A stretch of 64,000 nt of DNA from Flavobacterium cerinum (lineage in GTDB: Bacteria; Bacteroidota; Bacteroidia; Flavobacteriales; Flavobacteriaceae): the NCBI RefSeq assembly GCF_024496085.1, contig NZ_CP101751.1:2046001-2110000 (forward strand), in the 5' to 3' direction. Below the pieces are notes generated by a model. That model was given only the letters and a program-made list of their open reading frames with translations, did no database searches and was not told the DNA's origin. The position numbers and the translations under genes are program-made. This document shows, in pieces, positions 60,219-64,000 of this stretch (position 1 is the stretch's first letter; the number at the start of each line of letters is the position of its first letter).

Positions 60219-61280
60219 ATGCTCTTTTTGCTCCTTATATTAGTATCAGCTACTAATGCTTTGACATTATATGTCATTTTAAGAAATAATTCAGACACTC
60301 CGTTTGATAAAGTAATCCGTTATGCGGTTCTTGTCTCGCTGGTCCATTCGGTTTACGCACTTTGTGCCCGATACTATTTTGCCGACAGCCCTTTTATTGA
60401 CAGCGGCGTTCCGTTTGGTTTGCTGTACGGACCGATATTGTACTTTCTGGCTTTTTCAAATGATGAAAAACGACCGAGCCGGAAAAATATACTATTGCAT
60501 TTGGGTCCCTTTTTACTGGTAACAATAGTTTACATTGTATTTTTAGTGAAAGCAGAAGTGCTACAAAACTTTAGTTTGCCATATTTTATCATATTGTATT
60601 CCGGTAAAGTTTTATCGATGGTGCTTTATGTGTCTTATCTTTTTTTGAACCAGAAAAAAATGATTGCAGATGGGCGTCTTAGAAAGCTGATCAATTCAGG
60701 GGCAACCTGGCTTTTACTGATCGCCAGTCTTTTTGCCAGTCTTATATTTTCGAAAGTTTTTCAAAAGGAGGAAATGGGGGCGTTATTTCCCGGCGTTATC
60801 CTATACGGTGTGATGTTGTTTGTTTCATTACTGATTTTTAAATATTGTATTGATAGTTTGTTACAATATAGTAAGACGGAAGAAGCTTTGTCGGATGATG
60901 ATTTACAGATGACTAAAAAGCAATATCAAAAATCGGCACTGACTCCGGAAATTCTAAGGGAATATGAACAAAAGCTGAATGAAATGATGGAGAAGGAACA
61001 AATTTTTCTGGATACTGAATTATCATTGGAAAGTTTGTCGCGAAAGGTGAAAATTCCGAAACATCATTTGACGCAGCTGTTTAATATGACAATAAATCAG
61101 ACTTTTTATCAATATATCAATTCGTATAGGGTAAGTTATTCTTGCCAATTACTATTGGACGAGCCGGAAACGAACCTCGAAGAAATTGCTTTTAAAAGCG
61201 GATTTAATTCAAAAGTGACCTTTAATCGCTACTTTAAAAATCTGATGGAATGTACACCATCGGAATACCGTCAATCATAA
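60219..61280 (+). CDS. Membrane-anchored AraC-type regulator (second of pair)
   Basis: A 353-residue paralogue of the preceding gene: about seven membrane helices (residues about 1-215; shared VPFGLLYGPILYFL with APFGLLYGPLLLLI) and an AraC-type HTH end (LSLESLSRKVKIPKHHLTQLFNMTINQTFYQYINSYRV, LEEIAFKSGFNSKVTFNRYFKNLMECTPSEYR). Close spacing suggests cotranscription and perhaps heterodimers. A terminator follows at 61307. Confidence 0.88.
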   Translation: MLFLLLILVSATNALTLYVILRNNSDTPFDKVIRYAVLVSLVHSVYALCARYYFADSPFIDSGVPFGLLYGPILYFLAFSNDEKRPSRKNILLHLGPFLLVTIVYIVFLVKAEVLQNFSLPYFIILYSGKVLSMVLYVSYLFLNQKKMIADGRLRKLINSGATWLLLIASLFASLIFSKVFQKEEMGALFPGVILYGVMLFVSLLIFKYCIDSLLQYSKTEEALSDDDLQMTKKQYQKSALTPEILREYEQKLNEMMEKEQIFLDTELSLESLSRKVKIPKHHLTQLFNMTINQTFYQYINSYRVSYSCQLLLDEPETNLEEIAFKSGFNSKVTFNRYFKNLMECTPSEYRQS

Positions 61281-61306
61281 AAAAAGACAACAAAAGTAAA
61301 AAGTAG

Positions 61307-61333
61307 AAACAGGATTGTATATCCTGTTTTTTT
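61307..61333 (+). terminator. Intrinsic terminator after AraC pair
   Basis: The stem AAACAGGAT/ATCCTGTTT with a 5-nt loop continues into TTTT. Confidence 0.85.
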
Positions 61334-61409
61334 GTACCCGTATTTCTACCCGATTTTTTACGGACTATTTTTAATTTATTGATATTCAGTATTTTGTAAA
61401 ATATTTATC

Positions 61410-61456
61410 ACGTTTCAATCGTGTGGGAAGTACATCATGCCACACGATTGAAACGT
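61410..61456 (+). repeat. 17-bp perfect inverted repeat upstream of surface protein
   Basis: ACGTTTCAATCGTGTGG (61410-61426) and its exact complement (61440-61456) flank a 13-base loop. It lies 73 bases before the start at 61529. The AraC genes already have a terminator at 61307, so this is more likely an mRNA leader hairpin or a large operator for the surface protein gene; a second terminator cannot be excluded. Confidence 0.6.
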
Positions 61457-61528
61457 TTTAAGCCTTTGGTTTTTGGAATTTCGCACTTGTAAAATCTTAC
61501 AAAGGAGTAAAAATTAAAAACCAAAAAA

Positions 61529-64000
61529 ATGAACGAAAATTACAGTTATAGTGACAAGAAGTTGTCCTATCGACAGAGAAGTAGTTGTTTTCAATTGTTG
61601 TTGGCCAACAGGAAGAAAACATACCTCTTGTTCTTTATTTTTATGATTACTGGTTTCTGGAATGCAATGTTTGCCGATGGAAGTAAAGACTTCTATCCTT
61701 CAGGCGCTACAGGTAACCGAGCCTTTTTGTACAGTAATGCGTATGAATCTGGCGGAACTACAATCCGGTCATGGCCTTTTAAAACATTAGGAACTCATTA
61801 TGTATATGCGAAAGTGGGCGAGACCATCGCTGCTGCTTCCAGTGCACAAGGGGTAACCAATGGAAGAATACGGCTTACAGCTCCGGATGGAACAGTTTAT
61901 CTTTCGGCAAATAATGCAGTAGGTAGAATTGCGAACAGAGCGGAAGAACTTGCCGGACCGCTATATTCGGGGCAAGCTACGGGAGCAAATCGCTACCAAC
62001 CTTTTACTACGGTAGTGGCTGCAGGAGAGGAAGGAATCTGGAAAGTTGAGTTCTTACCGTCCGGATCGGAGACCAGTTCATCAACCCCTGGTGTTACGGA
62101 TATCGCAGCAGATGCCAACTGGACACAAGGAACAAATACCGAGCTTATTGCAGCCTGGGATGTATCGGTTCGAAACAGTACGAACACAGCCTGGTTAAAT
62201 GGTAGGGTATATACCAATATCTTAAACCTGCATATTTCAGGATCGTCCTTTTTAGCTAATAAGGCTTTCTATGGTAATATGTATGTATTAACACGTGACG
62301 GTATTGCGTATCGTGTTACGAATAACGGATCTAATGGAGTAGGATTTACTTTTTTTGTAAATAATAAAGGATTCCTGACAGCTACGGGAGATCCGTCTTA
62401 TAAAAGTTTGAATATTTCAGACCCGACTGATGCGCAGTTCCGGATTCATGATCCGAGAAGCCAGGATTCAGGGTCGAATGTAACGCACAAGATTTTTTAT
62501 TCTAAACCGGCAGTGGATTTACCTTCAAGTGCCAGTATTAGCGGAGGAACAACATGGCTGAAAAATGCAGTTTTAACCCCTACAGCTTCTAATATTACCT
62601 ATACCGGAGTAGAAGGAACACCGGATTTATCAGGTAATAAAGGAGCTTATATCGGTTTTGATTCGAACTTGGCGGGAACCTATCGAATTGAGATTATTGG
62701 CGGTTTCCCAACCCGAGTTATTAACGGAAACTGTATTGTAGGAACGAATACAGTATATTGGGACGGAAGAGATGGTAGCGGAAATATACTTCCGGCCGGA
62801 ACGAATATCGGGGAAATCCGGGTTCAGCTATTCGGAGCCGAAGTACACTTCCCGTTTATCGATATGGAGATTAATCCGGGAGGAATTATAATCGAACAAT
62901 TGGATAACAGTTATAATGTATATTCACCAACTAAAGATTTGGTTTATTGGGATGATACGGATGTAACCGGAGGTATGGCAACACACCGATCGAATCCTTT
63001 GGCTTCCGGAAATGCCGGAATTTCCAGTAATACTAACGGACACAAATGGGGATTATATACCTCAGGTAGTAGCGGAAGCGGAAACAGCGGAACCGGATCA
63101 TCCAGTTTTGGAAATGAGAAATCAATGGATACCTGGAGTTTCGTTCCGGGTGAAGTGATTGTTAAAACATTGGATGTTGTTGTGGCAGCCGCCGATTTAG
63201 AGGTGGTGAGTGTTGTCCCTTCAACTACAACGGTTATTGCCGGGCAAAATATGAGTTATACGGTAACGGTGAATAACAACGGACCAAGTGCAGTTACCGG
63301 AGCAGGATTTAATTTTATAGTACCGGCCGGATTTACAATTAATACGGTAACGTATGTAAATAGTCAGGGAACGGTTGTTGTAGTAAATGGTACGATTGAT
63401 CCGGTAACCGGAAATTATACGGCTAATCTGGATATGACAAATGGTGGTCAGGTAGTATTTACAATTAACGGAACTGTGAGTCCGACAGCGGGCGGACAAC
63501 CGTTAACAGTAGAAGCAAGTATTATTCGACCGGCGGATGTAACCGATCCCGATGCAACAAATCCGGGAACGAACCCGCCAACTGATCCGCATTTGGAGTG
63601 TTTAAACGGAACAGCTGTGGAAAATTGTAACAATATCAAATACAATACAATTACACCAATCGTTGCTGCTGATTTAGCGGTGACAAAAACGGCGAGTAAC
63701 ATGACACCGTCTGTAGGGGATCAGATTACTTTTACGATAACGGCGACAAATAACGGTGCCGGAAATGCAACAGGAGTTCAGGTGGTAGAACAGCTACCAA
63801 CCGGATATACCTATGTATCTTCCACAACAACTGCGGGTACTTTTAACCATGTAGCCGGTTTATGGACGATTGGTAACTTGACAAACGGTCAATCACAAAC
63901 TTTAACCGTTACGGTTACAGTAAATGCTACCGGTATTTATACTAATAATGCTATTGTTTCAGGAAATGAGAATGATCCTAATCCAACTAATAATACAGCG
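61529..64000 (+). CDS. Large DUF11-repeat surface protein, 3' end cut by window
   Basis: The frame is open for 824 codons from ATG 61529 to the last base, so the gene continues to the right. A long basic N-terminal extension (about 30 residues) precedes a hydrophobic signal segment (YLLFFIFMITGFWNAMFA, about 32-49). Residues about 50-545 are beta-rich and unassigned. From about 550 there are two DUF11-type adhesin repeats: AADLEVVSVVPSTTTVIAGQ... and ADLAVTKTASNMTPSVGDQITFTITATNNG, ending near PNPTNNTA. Such proteins usually end in a T9SS sorting domain; that part is not in view. Likely surface adhesin. Confidence 0.85.
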   Translation, partial: MNENYSYSDKKLSYRQRSSCFQLLLANRKKTYLLFFIFMITGFWNAMFADGSKDFYPSGATGNRAFLYSNAYESGGTTIRSWPFKTLGTHYVYAKVGETIAAASSAQGVTNGRIRLTAPDGTVYLSANNAVGRIANRAEELAGPLYSGQATGANRYQPFTTVVAAGEEGIWKVEFLPSGSETSSSTPGVTDIAADANWTQGTNTELIAAWDVSVRNSTNTAWLNGRVYTNILNLHISGSSFLANKAFYGNMYVLTRDGIAYRVTNNGSNGVGFTFFVNNKGFLTATGDPSYKSLNISDPTDAQFRIHDPRSQDSGSNVTHKIFYSKPAVDLPSSASISGGTTWLKNAVLTPTASNITYTGVEGTPDLSGNKGAYIGFDSNLAGTYRIEIIGGFPTRVINGNCIVGTNTVYWDGRDGSGNILPAGTNIGEIRVQLFGAEVHFPFIDMEINPGGIIIEQLDNSYNVYSPTKDLVYWDDTDVTGGMATHRSNPLASGNAGISSNTNGHKWGLYTSGSSGSGNSGTGSSSFGNEKSMDTWSFVPGEVIVKTLDVVVAAADLEVVSVVPSTTTVIAGQNMSYTVTVNNNGPSAVTGAGFNFIVPAGFTINTVTYVNSQGTVVVVNGTIDPVTGNYTANLDMTNGGQVVFTINGTVSPTAGGQPLTVEASIIRPADVTDPDATNPGTNPPTDPHLECLNGTAVENCNNIKYNTITPIVAADLAVTKTASNMTPSVGDQITFTITATNNGAGNATGVQVVEQLPTGYTYVSSTTTAGTFNHVAGLWTIGNLTNGQSQTLTVTVTVNATGIYTNNAIVSGNENDPNPTNNTA

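Overview
The window looks like chromosomal DNA of a Flavobacteriaceae bacterium, close to Flavobacterium. The evidence is AT-rich DNA, Bacteroidota-type -7 boxes (TAnnTTTG), few Shine-Dalgarno sequences, type IX secretion (T9SS) C-terminal sorting domains, a GEVED-domain protein, a propeller-type sensor kinase and many lipoproteins. Naming is from protein families recognised by eye; no database search was run. I see no tRNA, rRNA, CRISPR array, intact transposase or prophage.

Layout. 1-1.7 kb: a YdcF-like protein cut by the left edge and a BtuF-like metal/cobalamin-binding protein. 1.7-6.9 kb (minus strand): a tight operon of T9SS-sorted GEVED protein, thioredoxin, ApbE flavin transferase, DUF4266 lipoprotein, DUF3570 outer-membrane protein and an Asp-tract lipoprotein. 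7-12.5 kb: an HTTM membrane protein divergent from porin, imelysin lipoprotein and di-haem oxidoreductase. These two blocks share a 23-nt AT-rich dyad upstream, so I read them as one iron- or redox-linked regulon.

12.7-31 kb is mostly housekeeping and secreted proteins: DUF4197, catalase, NTF2-like protein, fused isobutyryl-CoA mutase (icmF), two T9SS endonuclease I proteins, an RsmB-like methyltransferase, AraC regulator, DUF983, BNR-like lipoprotein, an ECF sigma/anti-sigma/periplasmic trio, HAD hydrolase, photolyase with SRPBCC partner, and DUF2911. 31-38.7 kb: a di-haem cytochrome with membrane partner, a zinc protease, a YCII/ECF42 sigma pair, TetR plus siderophore-interacting protein, and DUF2798-ribB-Crp/Fnr. 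Two FNR-like sites with identical promoter spacing tie these last two units to the Crp/Fnr protein encoded between them.

38.7-47 kb: YegP, GNAT, DUF2975 plus small HTH regulator, an ABC ATPase with a giant permease/M1 peptidase fusion, and alcohol dehydrogenase divergent from an AraC regulator. 47-61 kb is signalling and poorly known: a 45-codon small gene, a nested RNA-like structure before a small lipoprotein and a TPR histidine kinase/response regulator pair, a secreted cassette (Cys-rich SH3 protein, EEP nuclease, Cys/His-tailed lipoprotein), a PAS-HisKA protein without ATPase domain, a LuxR-type regulator, a propeller kinase and two tandem membrane AraC regulators. From 61.5 kb a large DUF11-repeat surface protein runs off the right edge.

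Best leads: the shared dyad linking the ApbE and imelysin blocks, with possible flavinylation motifs in DUF3570; the paired FNR-like promoters; the nested stem at 49309-49358; and the secreted nuclease cassette at 52.4-54.3 kb.
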